A program made the translations under genes and the position numbers. From Photobacterium rosenbergii (GTDB lineage: Bacteria > Pseudomonadota > Gammaproteobacteria > Enterobacterales > Vibrionaceae), in contig NZ_PYMB01000038.1 in the NCBI RefSeq assembly GCF_003026455.1, forward strand, positions 1 through 33,867: a DNA stretch of 33,867 nucleotides. Reading direction: 5' to 3'. The notes under the pieces were generated by a model. That model saw nothing but the letters and a program-made list of their open reading frames with translations. It was not told the origin of the DNA and did not search any database. Position 1 is the first letter of the stretch. Each line of letters starts with the position of its first letter. Below, piece by piece: positions 15,458-23,250 of the stretch.

Positions 15458-18400
15458 CTATTGGTTGATGATATGCTGAAGCTGGTCTTTCATCGTCACT
15501 AGCTCGTTATGCGTTGTGGTGTTGCGGGGGCTTCGCTCAAGGACAAAATCTATGGTGCTGAGTACCGTTCGCCAGCGTGGCGTTTTCGGTAGGGTTTCCA
15601 GATGCAGGTATTTGTCCAGCGTGCGTGTCTGCAGCGTGCTGCGGTCGAGGTAGACCCGCCATAACCCGCTTTCCTCTGCCAGCTCAAACTTGGTCTTCTG
15701 GGTCGACTCTTCCCATTGCTTCAATGTTGTCTTCATCACTTCGACAAGCATCTCGCGCAGAGTTTCATTCTTGCTCTTGCCATCGCCTTCCAGCTTATCT
15801 GCGATTGAGCTGAATTCATCCCCTAGGTGGCGGAGCTTTTGCAGGTTGTCTTTATTGCGGTTAAAGGCAAAACCGGAAAGCACCTCGACGGCATTTTCCA
15901 GCACCTCAATTCGATGGCTGCTGGTTTGCCCTTGGTTGTCAAAGATAAACATCCGCTGTAGGCCAGATTCCTCGGGGAGGTTAATGACATCGGTATTGAG
16001 TGATCTCAGGCTGTCACCAATCTTGAACATCAAGCTACCATGGAAGTGATGGCTTTGGCTGATATCCTGTGGCAGGTGTGTAGCCAAAATATCTTCGATA
16101 TGGTGCCGTTCAACTTGTTCTGGTGAACGGTTGAAGAGTTTGCCCGCAGCATTATTGGCATAGCGTATGCGGCCACCGCTTTGGACACAGAGGATAGCTT
16201 CATTGGAAGACTCGAGTAAGCCAAGCAGGCGGTTTTGCGTTTCCAGTAGGCTATTTTCGACTTGTTGCCTGCGCTCTATTTCTTCGGCGAGCCGCTGGTT
16301 TTCTATAAGTTGCCGCTCAGTCTGGCCCGCTTTGAGGTGGGCGCCGATCCTTGCTGTGAGCTCTTCCTTATTGAACGGTTTGGTGAGGTAATCATTGGCA
16401 CCGGATTCAAAACCACGGATCCTGTCCTGCACCTGACCAAGAGCAGAGAGCATGATGATCGGAAGATCGAGCATGCTGTAGCGCTGGCGCAATGTCTCAC
16501 AGACCTCATAGCCGGACATTTCAGGCATCATGATATCCAGTAGCATCAGCGCTGGCTGGTGGCTTTCAACCATTTTCAAGGCTTGTGGACCGCTTTCTGC
16601 GGTGATCACCCGGTAGCCCTCAAGGCGTAGGAAATTATTCAGCACCTGAAGGTTTACGGGTTCATCATCGACAATCAGCAGCAGTTCACCCTCTGGGTTT
16701 TCCTCGATATGGTCGAGCTCGCAGGCCTGGGCTTCCGGTGATGGGATCTGGAAATGAATGCTGCGGTTGGAGAGATCGCTGCTGGCAATATCAGCGTCGG
16801 TCGCTAGGTTCAGGGTAAAGCTAAAGGTTGTGCCGATCATCGGTTGGCTGCTGACGTACAGGCGTCCTCCCATCAATTCAATCAATTGACGGCTGATCGA
16901 TAGGCCTAGACCAGAACCCTGGCGGTAGTTAGCTGACTGGGTATTAGCCTGGATCAATGGCTCGAAAATATGCTCGAGCTGCTCTGCCGGGATCCCTTGG
17001 CCGGTATCGACGACCTGAATCCGAAGTTGGGATTCTAGGATGGTCGCGGAGAGAATGATCTTACCCTCTGAGGTGTACTTGATGGCGTTGCCAACCAGGT
17101 TATAGAGCACCTGTTCAAGCCGTTGCTCGTCGCCCTGCACGAGTGGCAAGTCGTTAGGGATCTGGTTGATGATGCGAACGGGTTTGCTGCCGAGCAGGTG
17201 GCTTGATAGTTCCAGCACCAACCTGGCGGCGGAGGCGACATCGACCGCATGGTGCTGGATATCTAGATCGCCGTAACGCATCTTGTGGTAGTCAAGTAGA
17301 TCGTCGACCAAGTTGGTTAGACGCTGGCCGCTGTTGATCATGATTTCAAGCTGGCGGCGCTGTGAGTTTTGGACCGGGCCGTTGACACCAGCAAGCAGTG
17401 ACTCGGCAATACCAACCATACCATGGAGCGGGGTACGCAGTTCATGGGAGGTGGTGGCGAGGAATTCATCCTTGAGCTTATCGGCCGTTTGCAGCTCTTT
17501 GTTCTTCTGTTGGATGATTTGCAGGTTTTGCTCTAGCTCGTTGTTTTGCTCGCGGATCAGGGTCATTTTTTCCCTTACCGAGGCCTGCATGCGGGCAAAG
17601 CTGACTGCTAGGCGGCCAATTTCATCACTGCGCTCAGTGCCCTCTATTTTCTGATCCATATCACCGGCGGAGACTTGCTCTGCTGCCCAAGTGAGGCGGA
17701 GCAGGGGAGCGGTGATAGAGTTTGACAGCCAGTGGGAAGCGATAATCACCAGAACGATGGCCGTTAGCATGGCAACGAAGAAGATCACTTCAAGCTGGCG
17801 GATCCGGGCAAAGGCTTCTTCTTCAGGGAGCTCGACAACCAGCGCCCATGGGCTGTCCATAATGGTCAGTGGAGAAAAGGCACTGAGCACTGGGACACCG
17901 TTAAAATTAGCAAAGCTGCCTACACCGCTGTCACCTTCAAGCGCCCTGTTGATGCTGTTACTGGAGAATGATGCTGGGTCTTCGCTAGAGGTTGGTAACC
18001 TGGAACGGTGATCCTGCCCGACGAGCAAGGTTTGGACGGAATAGGAGTTATTACCGGTATCACTCAGGAAATCACGGATAGACTGGTTACTGAGCTTGAA
18101 GAACACATAGCTGTGTAGGTACCCCTGCTGGATGATAGGTGCGGCAAACCAAGCGGCAAGATCGGCCTCGCCCTGAGACTGGCTGAAGTCGGTAAAGGCA
18201 ACCGGGACTTGATCTGTGGCACTTTCCGATTGTTCGGTTTTTTGCTGGATAGCTGAGAACGTTTGGCTTAGTGCTGGATATGCTTGTGCCGAGAGGGGCA
18301 AATTAATGCCGAATATCTCAGGGGTATTGGCGGCATAGACAATATTGCCATTGATGTCCACTAGCAAGATATCACTGAACGAAGAGCGTTTGAGGTATTC

Positions 18401-18844
18401 CTCATAGGCCCAATTATACCGTTTGTACATCAGCCGGTAGCGTTCATGGCCGACGTAATTGCCGGTGTCTTGTTCCCCAAGGGACTTGTTCGTCAACGTT
18501 TCCGTGTAGTACTGGCTTCTGCCTGTTTTGTGCAATACCTCTGAGATGTCACCAAGCTGGTGGTAGGCACCGACCAGACCATAGAAACGGCCACCACTGG
18601 CGTTGGCCAGTTCTGAGCGGGCAAAACTCTGTACCTCCGACTCCCGGCCGACAAAGAAATTGTTGAGTTGTTTTTTCTTGTTATCGAGCAGGGACGCTAA
18701 GTGATTGGTGCTCTGTTCCGCCAGATCTTTGGTATGGGAGTTGAGGAAGAATAGGGCCGACAGTATCAGTGGGGTAATACTCAATACTAAAAAAGCCAGC
18801 ATTAAGGTGTGCTGGAGACGCTTTAAACGGGTAGTCTGCTGCAT
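15458..18844 (-). CDS. chiS: Hybrid sensor histidine kinase and chitin regulator ChiS
   Basis: The 1128-residue inner-membrane protein has a first span (about 14-34), a periplasmic sensor domain (35-352), a second span (353-374) and HAMP (375-427). A coiled coil (428-458) leads to a HisKA domain with His467 in TSHELRTP and an ATPase domain with Asn586, G1 DTGQG (613-617) and G2 GSGLGL (643-648). Then come a receiver domain with Asp726/727, phosphoacceptor Asp770 and Lys822, a PAS-like domain (about 870-930) and a C-terminal region. In V. cholerae the last ~200 residues bind DNA directly, and the arginines I recall as essential (R1068, R1074) have matches at 1068 and 1074 here. It would activate the adjacent chitobiose operon. 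The SD before the ATG is weak. Confidence 0.95.
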   Translation of the reverse strand: MQQTTRLKRLQHTLMLAFLVLSITPLILSALFFLNSHTKDLAEQSTNHLASLLDNKKKQLNNFFVGRESEVQSFARSELANASGGRFYGLVGAYHQLGDISEVLHKTGRSQYYTETLTNKSLGEQDTGNYVGHERYRLMYKRYNWAYEEYLKRSSFSDILLVDINGNIVYAANTPEIFGINLPLSAQAYPALSQTFSAIQQKTEQSESATDQVPVAFTDFSQSQGEADLAAWFAAPIIQQGYLHSYVFFKLSNQSIRDFLSDTGNNSYSVQTLLVGQDHRSRLPTSSEDPASFSSNSINRALEGDSGVGSFANFNGVPVLSAFSPLTIMDSPWALVVELPEEEAFARIRQLEVIFFVAMLTAIVLVIIASHWLSNSITAPLLRLTWAAEQVSAGDMDQKIEGTERSDEIGRLAVSFARMQASVREKMTLIREQNNELEQNLQIIQQKNKELQTADKLKDEFLATTSHELRTPLHGMVGIAESLLAGVNGPVQNSQRRQLEIMINSGQRLTNLVDDLLDYHKMRYGDLDIQHHAVDVASAARLVLELSSHLLGSKPVRIINQIPNDLPLVQGDEQRLEQVLYNLVGNAIKYTSEGKIILSATILESQLRIQVVDTGQGIPAEQLEHIFEPLIQANTQSANYRQGSGLGLSISRQLIELMGGRLYVSSQPMIGTTFSFTLNLATDADIASSDLSNRSIHFQIPSPEAQACELDHIEENPEGELLLIVDDEPVNLQVLNNFLRLEGYRVITAESGPQALKMVESHQPALMLLDIMMPEMSGYEVCETLRQRYSMLDLPIIMLSALGQVQDRIRGFESGANDYLTKPFNKEELTARIGAHLKAGQTERQLIENQRLAEEIERRQQVENSLLETQNRLLGLLESSNEAILCVQSGGRIRYANNAAGKLFNRSPEQVERHHIEDILATHLPQDISQSHHFHGSLMFKIGDSLRSLNTDVINLPEESGLQRMFIFDNQGQTSSHRIEVLENAVEVLSGFAFNRNKDNLQKLRHLGDEFSSIADKLEGDGKSKNETLREMLVEVMKTTLKQWEESTQKTKFELAEESGLWRVYLDRSTLQTRTLDKYLHLETLPKTPRWRTVLSTIDFVLERSPRNTTTHNELVTMKDQLQHIINQ

Positions 18845-18879
18845 TCCGGTGCCTGAAATTACCTGTGGGACAAGCTGCT

Positions 18880-18898
18880 ATCAAGGTAACACCTTGAT
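18880..18898. repeat. Perfect inverted repeat in the chiS leader
   Basis: ATCAAGGT (18880-18887) and ACCTTGAT (18891-18898) flank AAC. The repeat lies 36-54 bases before the chiS start. It could act as a DNA operator or as an RNA hairpin in the leader; no U-run follows. I do not recognise it as a known regulator's site. Confidence 0.7.
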
Positions 18899-18981
18899 GT
18901 TATTGATATAGGTGTTAATGGCTTCCGTAAAATTGTCAAAAGTAACGGTTCAATGATGCGGAAAATTCACCATAACCATCA

Positions 18982-19009
18982 GTTATACTGAGTTTTTTTG
19001 TGGAAGCAA
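18982..19009 (-). promoter_or_regulatory. Candidate chiS promoter
   Basis: On the minus strand TTGCTT (19004-19009) and TATAAC (18982-18987) are 16 bases apart. The -10 is a good match and the -35 moderate. It would give a leader of about 130 nucleotides that includes the inverted repeat at 18880-18898. Confidence 0.45.
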
Positions 19010-19082
19010 GAAAGTGGGGGCGGAAGCGTGTGCCGACACACAGATTTGACGTATTTACCGTCAGTCGTGGATAAAGGATTAA

Positions 19083-19135
19083 ACAAAACAGGCCGTTTTG
19101 TCTGAAAAGTTGGGCTAAGACCGGGTGTTACCCGG
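19083..19135 (-). terminator. Probable rsmC terminator (two hairpins)
   Basis: After the rsmC stop the minus strand reads CCGGGT-AAC-ACCCGG (19121-19135, no U-run). It then reads ACAAAAC-GGCCT-GTTTTGT followed by TTAAT (19083-19101), a 7-bp stem with a U-rich 3' arm. The second looks more like a working terminator. Confidence 0.5.
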
Positions 19136-19145
19136 CCTCGAACAG

Positions 19146-20165
19146 TCATTTTTTTGCAGTGTAAATACTAAATTTATTGTTTTTAGCCGTGGTTTCGCAG
19201 CTGCCTAGGCTTTCCTCGATAAGAGGTGGGTAGCGCAGGAAACTATTGGCAACAATGATTAACTGGCCTTCGTTTCTAAGGTACTGCGGCGCCTTGGCAA
19301 TAAAGTCTTCAGTCGCGGCGTAGAAGGTTTTCAGCCCTGCATGGAATGGCGGGTTGCTGATCAGGTAGTCGTATGGGCCCTTAAGCGATGCGTAGACATC
19401 GGTGGCGGTAAAGGTCGCCTCAAGCTGGTTTTCCCGGAAGGTTTCCTCTGCAGATGCAATGGCCAACGCACTGATATCACACAGTTCCAATTCGATCGAT
19501 GGGTTGTTGGTTTTCATTACCGCACCAATAACGCCGGCACCGCAACCGAAATCTAGCACGCGGCCTTTTAGTGAAGGCAGAGTTTCTAGCAGTAGTTTTG
19601 AGCCTTGGTCGAATTCACCGTGGCTGAATACACCTGGCAGTGAGCGGATCGTTAATTCAGCACCTGCGATGTTCAGCGGGTAGCTGCGGAACCAGTCATT
19701 GATGTCGAAAGCTGGTGCCTGGGTGTCACAGCGGCCCCAGAAGAAGCTGCAGCGGCGGGCCGAGTCATATTTGGTCAGCTTACCATAAGGTGCGAACATC
19801 TTTTCTGCACTGCGCACACCACTGCGGTTTTCACCCACGACACAGATTTCAGTCTCCGGGCCAAATTTGGCCAGCAGCATCGCCAGCAGGTATTCGGCTT
19901 CCGCTTTGGCTTTCGGCCAGTATAGCAAGATCATATCGATATCAGCTTCTTCGCTGAACTCAGCGCCGAAAGCGGTGTGGATATTGCTGTAGGCAGCCAT
20001 ACGGCGGGCATAACCGTAATTGGTGGTAAAGATCGTTACCGATGCCGCAGTCTGTGAGAGCTCATTGGGAAAGTTGTCATCGAGCTCACCAGCCACAAGG
20101 ACTTTGCGGTTCTCAAAAAACTCTAGTTGGCGGGCAGCAACCTGACTAGCAGTACTGTATGACAT
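19146..20165 (-). CDS. rsmC: 16S rRNA m2G1207 methyltransferase RsmC
   Basis: The 339-residue protein has the duplicated layout of RsmC: an N-terminal methyltransferase-like domain without a good SAM motif (about 1-160) and a catalytic C-terminal Rossmann domain. The latter has SAM motif LDFGCGAGVIGA (204-215) and the base-amine methyltransferase motif NPPF (271-274). It methylates N2 of G1207 in 16S rRNA in the 30S subunit. TTGAGG lies 5 bases before the ATG at 20165. The gene appears to be its own transcription unit, between the perM-type terminator upstream and the paired hairpins downstream. The length equals that of other Vibrio RsmC proteins. Confidence 0.95.
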   Translation of the reverse strand: MSYSTASQVAARQLEFFENRKVLVAGELDDNFPNELSQTAASVTIFTTNYGYARRMAAYSNIHTAFGAEFSEEADIDMILLYWPKAKAEAEYLLAMLLAKFGPETEICVVGENRSGVRSAEKMFAPYGKLTKYDSARRCSFFWGRCDTQAPAFDINDWFRSYPLNIAGAELTIRSLPGVFSHGEFDQGSKLLLETLPSLKGRVLDFGCGAGVIGAVMKTNNPSIELELCDISALAIASAEETFRENQLEATFTATDVYASLKGPYDYLISNPPFHAGLKTFYAATEDFIAKAPQYLRNEGQLIIVANSFLRYPPLIEESLGSCETTAKNNKFSIYTAKK

Positions 20166-20230
20166 AACGACCTCAAGAATGGATGAAAGCTGTGTTGGGG
20201 CGCGAATTGTTCCACAAAATAGCGGATAAG

Positions 20231-20260
20231 AAAAGCCGGGCTGGGGCAGGTGCCCCAGCC
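20231..20260 (-). terminator. Terminator of the AI-2E/PerM-family gene
   Basis: On the minus strand GGCTGGGGC-ACCT-GCCCCAGCC is followed four bases later by TTTTCTT. The stem of at least 9 bp lies 8 bases after the stop at 20268. Confidence 0.8.
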
Positions 20261-20267
20261 AAACAGA

Positions 20268-21353
20268 TTAATGGTGGTCCTGATGTTGCAGGAAGTCCTG
20301 GAATTCGGCTTCGTAGAGTTTGAACAGTACCAGGGTAACAGCAAAGATGATCGGGCCGTAGATCAGGCCAATCAAGCCGAACACATGCAGACCACCAATG
20401 ATGGAGAAGAAAATCAGCAGGGTACTCATCCCAGAGCTGCCTTGCATCAGCAGTGGACGCAGGAAGTTATCGATAGAGCCGACGACTACCGCTCCCCAAC
20501 CTGCCAAGAAGAGTGCCCATTCCCATTTGCCTATCAATAGCAGGTAGATACTGGCGGGTAGCCAGATCAGCGCTGTACCGACAACGGGAATCAATGAGGC
20601 AAACGCCATCATTGAACCCCAGAACAAGCCTTGGAACCCTGCCATCCACATAGCAAAACCACCGGCAAAGCCTTGGGCAAGGGCGGTGAGGAAAGAGCCG
20701 AGTACCGCAGACTTGGCCACTTGCTCAACTTCATTGAGGACGGCGTCTTCCTGGCTGCGAGAGAGTGGCAGTACGTGGCGGATGGTCTGGACGATCTTGT
20801 CATGGTCGCGAAGTAGGAAGAACAGCACGAACAGCATCAACATAAAGTTGATCAGGAAGTTGGTGGCATCTCCCAGCAAGCGGGCACTGACATTTAGCAA
20901 TTGCGCGCCGAACTTGGAGGAAGCCGAAGCCACTTTCTGGACCATAACCTGAGTATCGACCGGCTCGAACGGTGAGTACTTTTCAATAAGCGAGAGAAGC
21001 TTGACCACATAAGGGTGAGCGAGCACCTCCTGCACCCCGCCGGAAGTTAACCACGTATAGCTCTCTTTGGAAAAGGTCGTGCCCTGGTGGATGATTGAGC
21101 TAAATACCACCAGCATCGGGATCACTATGATGAAGGTCAGTAAGGTGCAGGACAGTACCGAAGACAGGTTAGGCGAGCGAGGCAGCACCCTATCCAGCTT
21201 TAAATGCAGCGGGTAATAGAGCAGTGAGATGATAAAAGCCATCACAATAGGGCCGATATATGGCTCAATCAATGTGTAACTGGCATAGGCTGCCAGTGCC
21301 AACGCGGCAATAAGCATCCAGTGGCGAGATTCAGCTTTGAATGGTTTGGGCAC
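20268..21353 (-). CDS. AI-2E/PerM-family transporter-like membrane protein
   Basis: The 361-residue protein has the PerM/AI-2E exporter layout: two N-terminal spans (about residues 10-55), a third near 65-85, a long soluble loop, and a C-terminal block of four to five spans including the glycine-rich GFAGGFAMWMAGFQG and VVGTALIWLPASIYLL segments. The substrate is unknown, and family members are not all autoinducer-2 exporters. The frame runs 66 codons further upstream, but I choose the GTG at 21353: GAAGGGA sits 6 bases before it and the product begins VPKPFKAESRHW like its relatives. The upstream extension is antisense to the small gene at 21476 and has no membrane-protein character. Confidence 0.85.
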   Translation of the reverse strand: MPKPFKAESRHWMLIAALALAAYASYTLIEPYIGPIVMAFIISLLYYPLHLKLDRVLPRSPNLSSVLSCTLLTFIIVIPMLVVFSSIIHQGTTFSKESYTWLTSGGVQEVLAHPYVVKLLSLIEKYSPFEPVDTQVMVQKVASASSKFGAQLLNVSARLLGDATNFLINFMLMLFVLFFLLRDHDKIVQTIRHVLPLSRSQEDAVLNEVEQVAKSAVLGSFLTALAQGFAGGFAMWMAGFQGLFWGSMMAFASLIPVVGTALIWLPASIYLLLIGKWEWALFLAGWGAVVVGSIDNFLRPLLMQGSSGMSTLLIFFSIIGGLHVFGLIGLIYGPIIFAVTLVLFKLYEAEFQDFLQHQDHH

Positions 21354-21475
21354 TTTGCATCCCTTCTCGATAGTTTTAATGAGGCTGATGTTGCTGTCTG
21401 GTATTATGATTGCACCACATTGCTTACGAGGCAATCGATAATATCTATCTGATTTTCCAGCGAGGAGGTATGACG

Positions 21476-21583
21476 ATGGGGTGTTGTGACTGCGGCTGTG
21501 AGACCAAGAACAAAAGGCGGGTCCCGCTAGCGGTTTTGGTCTTGGCGGCACTGGTCGTTTTGGCGCTTGTCTTTTGGCAGTGA
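21476..21583 (+). CDS. Small cysteine-rich single-span membrane protein (35 aa)
   Basis: I do not recognise a named family. The gene starts at the ATG at 21476, with AGGAGG at 21463-21468 and an ideal 7-base spacer; an in-frame ATG at 21470 is too close to that SD. The product begins MGCCDCGCETKNKRR, with Cys at 3, 4, 6 and 8, and continues as one hydrophobic helix (about 17-33) ending FWQ. The basic stretch before the helix predicts a cytoplasmic N-terminus, so the cysteine cluster would face the cytoplasm and could bind a metal or form disulfides. A strong hairpin terminator follows 34 bases after the stop. It sits alone on the plus strand between two minus-strand genes. Function unknown. 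Confidence 0.7.
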   Translation: MGCCDCGCETKNKRRVPLAVLVLAALVVLALVFWQ

Positions 21584-21617
21584 GGCGCAGAGTCTATTTT
21601 AGACAGGCCAAAAAGCA

Positions 21618-21642
21618 ACAAGCCGCTCACTGAGCGGCTTGT
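21618..21642. terminator. Bidirectional terminator between the small ORF and hemL
   Basis: ACAAGCCGCT-CACTG-AGCGGCTTGT is a perfect 10-bp stem. The plus strand continues GTTTATT and the minus strand TGCTTTTTGG, so it can end both the plus-strand small gene and the minus-strand hemL transcript. Confidence 0.85.
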
Positions 21643-21686
21643 GTTTATTGTGCAGGTTGCCTGCAAACAGTTACTGCGGAGCTAAA

Positions 21687-22985
21687 TTACGCTGCAGCTT
21701 CTTCTGCTAGTGTCTTGAAGGCATATTCAGCTGCACCTAGTGTGGCTTCAATTTCCTTGTCGCCATGGGCTAGTGAAGTGAAGCAAGCCTCGAACGCAGA
21801 AGGTGCAAGGTAAACGCCTTTTTCCAACATCAGGTTGAAGAAACGCTTGAAGCGCTCGATGTCGCACTTAGCAACATCATCGTAGCAGTTCACCGCTTCT
21901 TGGTCGGTAAAGAAGAAGCCGAACATCGCACCCACCTGGTTGGTTTTCAGTGGGATACCGTATTTATCAGCCAGAGACTGGAAGCCTTCAGCGAGGCGTT
22001 GGGTGGTGCTGGCAAGCTGTTGCTCGTGGCCTTCTTTGGTCAATACGCTCAGGCAAGCGTGGCCTGCAGCCATGGCAACAGGGTTGCCTGATAGTGTCCC
22101 TGCTTGGTAAACAGGGCCGGTTGGGGCAACATATTCCATTACTTCACGGCGGCCACCGAAAGCACCAACAGGCATACCGCCACCGATCACCTTACCAAGT
22201 GTTGTCAGGTCAGGCTTGATGTTGTAGTAACCCTGTGCGCCACCGTGAGATACACGGAAACCTGTCATCACTTCATCAAGGATCAGCAAGGCACCAAACT
22301 CGTCACAGATCTCACGTAGGCCTTCAAGGAAGCCCGGTACTGGCGGAATACAGTTCATGTTGCCGGCTACTGGCTCGACAATGATACAAGCGATCTGCTC
22401 TGGGTGCTCAGCAAATGCCTCGCGTACAGAATCTAGGTTGTTGAAGGTGCAAGTTAGCGTGTGCTTGGCAAAATCAGCAGGAACACCTGGCGAACTTGGC
22501 TGGCCAAGGGTCAGGGCACCGGAGCCCGCTTTCACCAATAGGCAGTCGGCATGGCCGTGGTAGCAGCCTTCGAACTTGATGATCTTGTCACGGTTAGTGA
22601 AACCACGAGCCAGGCGGATAGCACTCATGGTCGCTTCGGTACCCGAGCTTACCATACGAACCATTTCCATCGATGGTACCAACTGGGACACCATTTCAGC
22701 CATGGTGATTTCCATCTCGGTTGGGGCACCAAAGCTCAGGCCCTGCTGGGCTGCATTGATGACTGCATCGCGGATAGCGACATGGTTGTGACCAAGGATC
22801 ATCGGACCCCACGAGCCAACATAGTCAATATAGGCTTTGCCATCGGCATCGAAGATGTAGGCGCCGTCTGCGCGCTCGATAAATAGCGGGCTGCCGCCTA
22901 CGCCTGCAAAGGCACGGACTGGTGAGTTAACGCCACCAGGGATCGTCTGTTGCGCTTTGGCAAATAAATCAGCTGACTTGCTCAT
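21687..22985 (-). CDS. hemL: Glutamate-1-semialdehyde 2,1-aminomutase
   Basis: The 432-residue PLP enzyme converts glutamate-1-semialdehyde to 5-aminolevulinate in the C5 pathway of tetrapyrrole synthesis. The Schiff-base lysine is Lys265 in TTLGKVIGGGMPVGA, and Asp237 in LILDEVMTGFR contacts the PLP ring nitrogen. The N-terminal AQQTIPGGVNSPVRAF is the family signature. CAGGAC precedes the ATG by 6 bases, and a good sigma-70 promoter lies at 23030-23058. The gene is monocistronic, closed by the bidirectional terminator at 21618-21642. Length and motifs are typical, with nothing unusual. Confidence 0.97.
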   Translation of the reverse strand: MSKSADLFAKAQQTIPGGVNSPVRAFAGVGGSPLFIERADGAYIFDADGKAYIDYVGSWGPMILGHNHVAIRDAVINAAQQGLSFGAPTEMEITMAEMVSQLVPSMEMVRMVSSGTEATMSAIRLARGFTNRDKIIKFEGCYHGHADCLLVKAGSGALTLGQPSSPGVPADFAKHTLTCTFNNLDSVREAFAEHPEQIACIIVEPVAGNMNCIPPVPGFLEGLREICDEFGALLILDEVMTGFRVSHGGAQGYYNIKPDLTTLGKVIGGGMPVGAFGGRREVMEYVAPTGPVYQAGTLSGNPVAMAAGHACLSVLTKEGHEQQLASTTQRLAEGFQSLADKYGIPLKTNQVGAMFGFFFTDQEAVNCYDDVAKCDIERFKRFFNLMLEKGVYLAPSAFEACFTSLAHGDKEIEATLGAAEYAFKTLAEEAAA

Positions 22986-23029
22986 TGTGATGTCCTGTTA
23001 TTGAAGATTGTCCGATTTGAACTGTCGGC

Positions 23030-23058
23030 ATTGTACCTAGGCTAATGGGGGCTTTCAA
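23030..23058 (-). promoter_or_regulatory. hemL promoter candidate
   Basis: On the minus strand TTGAAA (23053-23058) and TACAAT (23030-23035) are exactly 17 bases apart, each matching consensus in 5 of 6 positions. The start point would fall about 40 bases before the hemL ATG. Confidence 0.7.
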
Positions 23059-23250
23059 TTGGGTGCTTAGGGAACTATGGGCTAGCGCAATGCATTGCAG
23101 GGCACAAAAATGCTGCGCAACACTGCAAAGCTAGTTTTCAACATTGAATATGTAAAAAAAACAACCAGTCAGCTATGCTTTCCAAAGGTGTATCCACCCC
23201 TTTCTATTGTTTCCCGGCTCCGGGATGACTTCATATTTACGGCATTGTTG

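Larger units (their letters stand above)
18845..19145. other. Intergenic region between rsmC and chiS
   Basis: The 301 bases hold no coding frame I can support. Going upstream from chiS there is an 8-bp inverted repeat at 18880-18898, a promoter candidate at 18982-19009 and two hairpins (19083-19101 and 19121-19135) that probably end the rsmC transcript. A TTGACA hexamer also occurs on the minus strand (18933-18938), but no good -10 follows at the right distance. Confidence 0.6.

Noticed and set aside
21354..21551. 66-codon N-terminal extension of the PerM-family frame
   Set aside because: It lacks membrane-protein character, runs antisense to the small cysteine-rich gene, and a GTG with a very good SD exists at 21353.
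23095..23250. 52-codon N-terminal extension of ClcA
   Set aside because: The extension has no similarity to ClC N-termini; homologues start at the MTENNQG-like position, although the SD there is weak.
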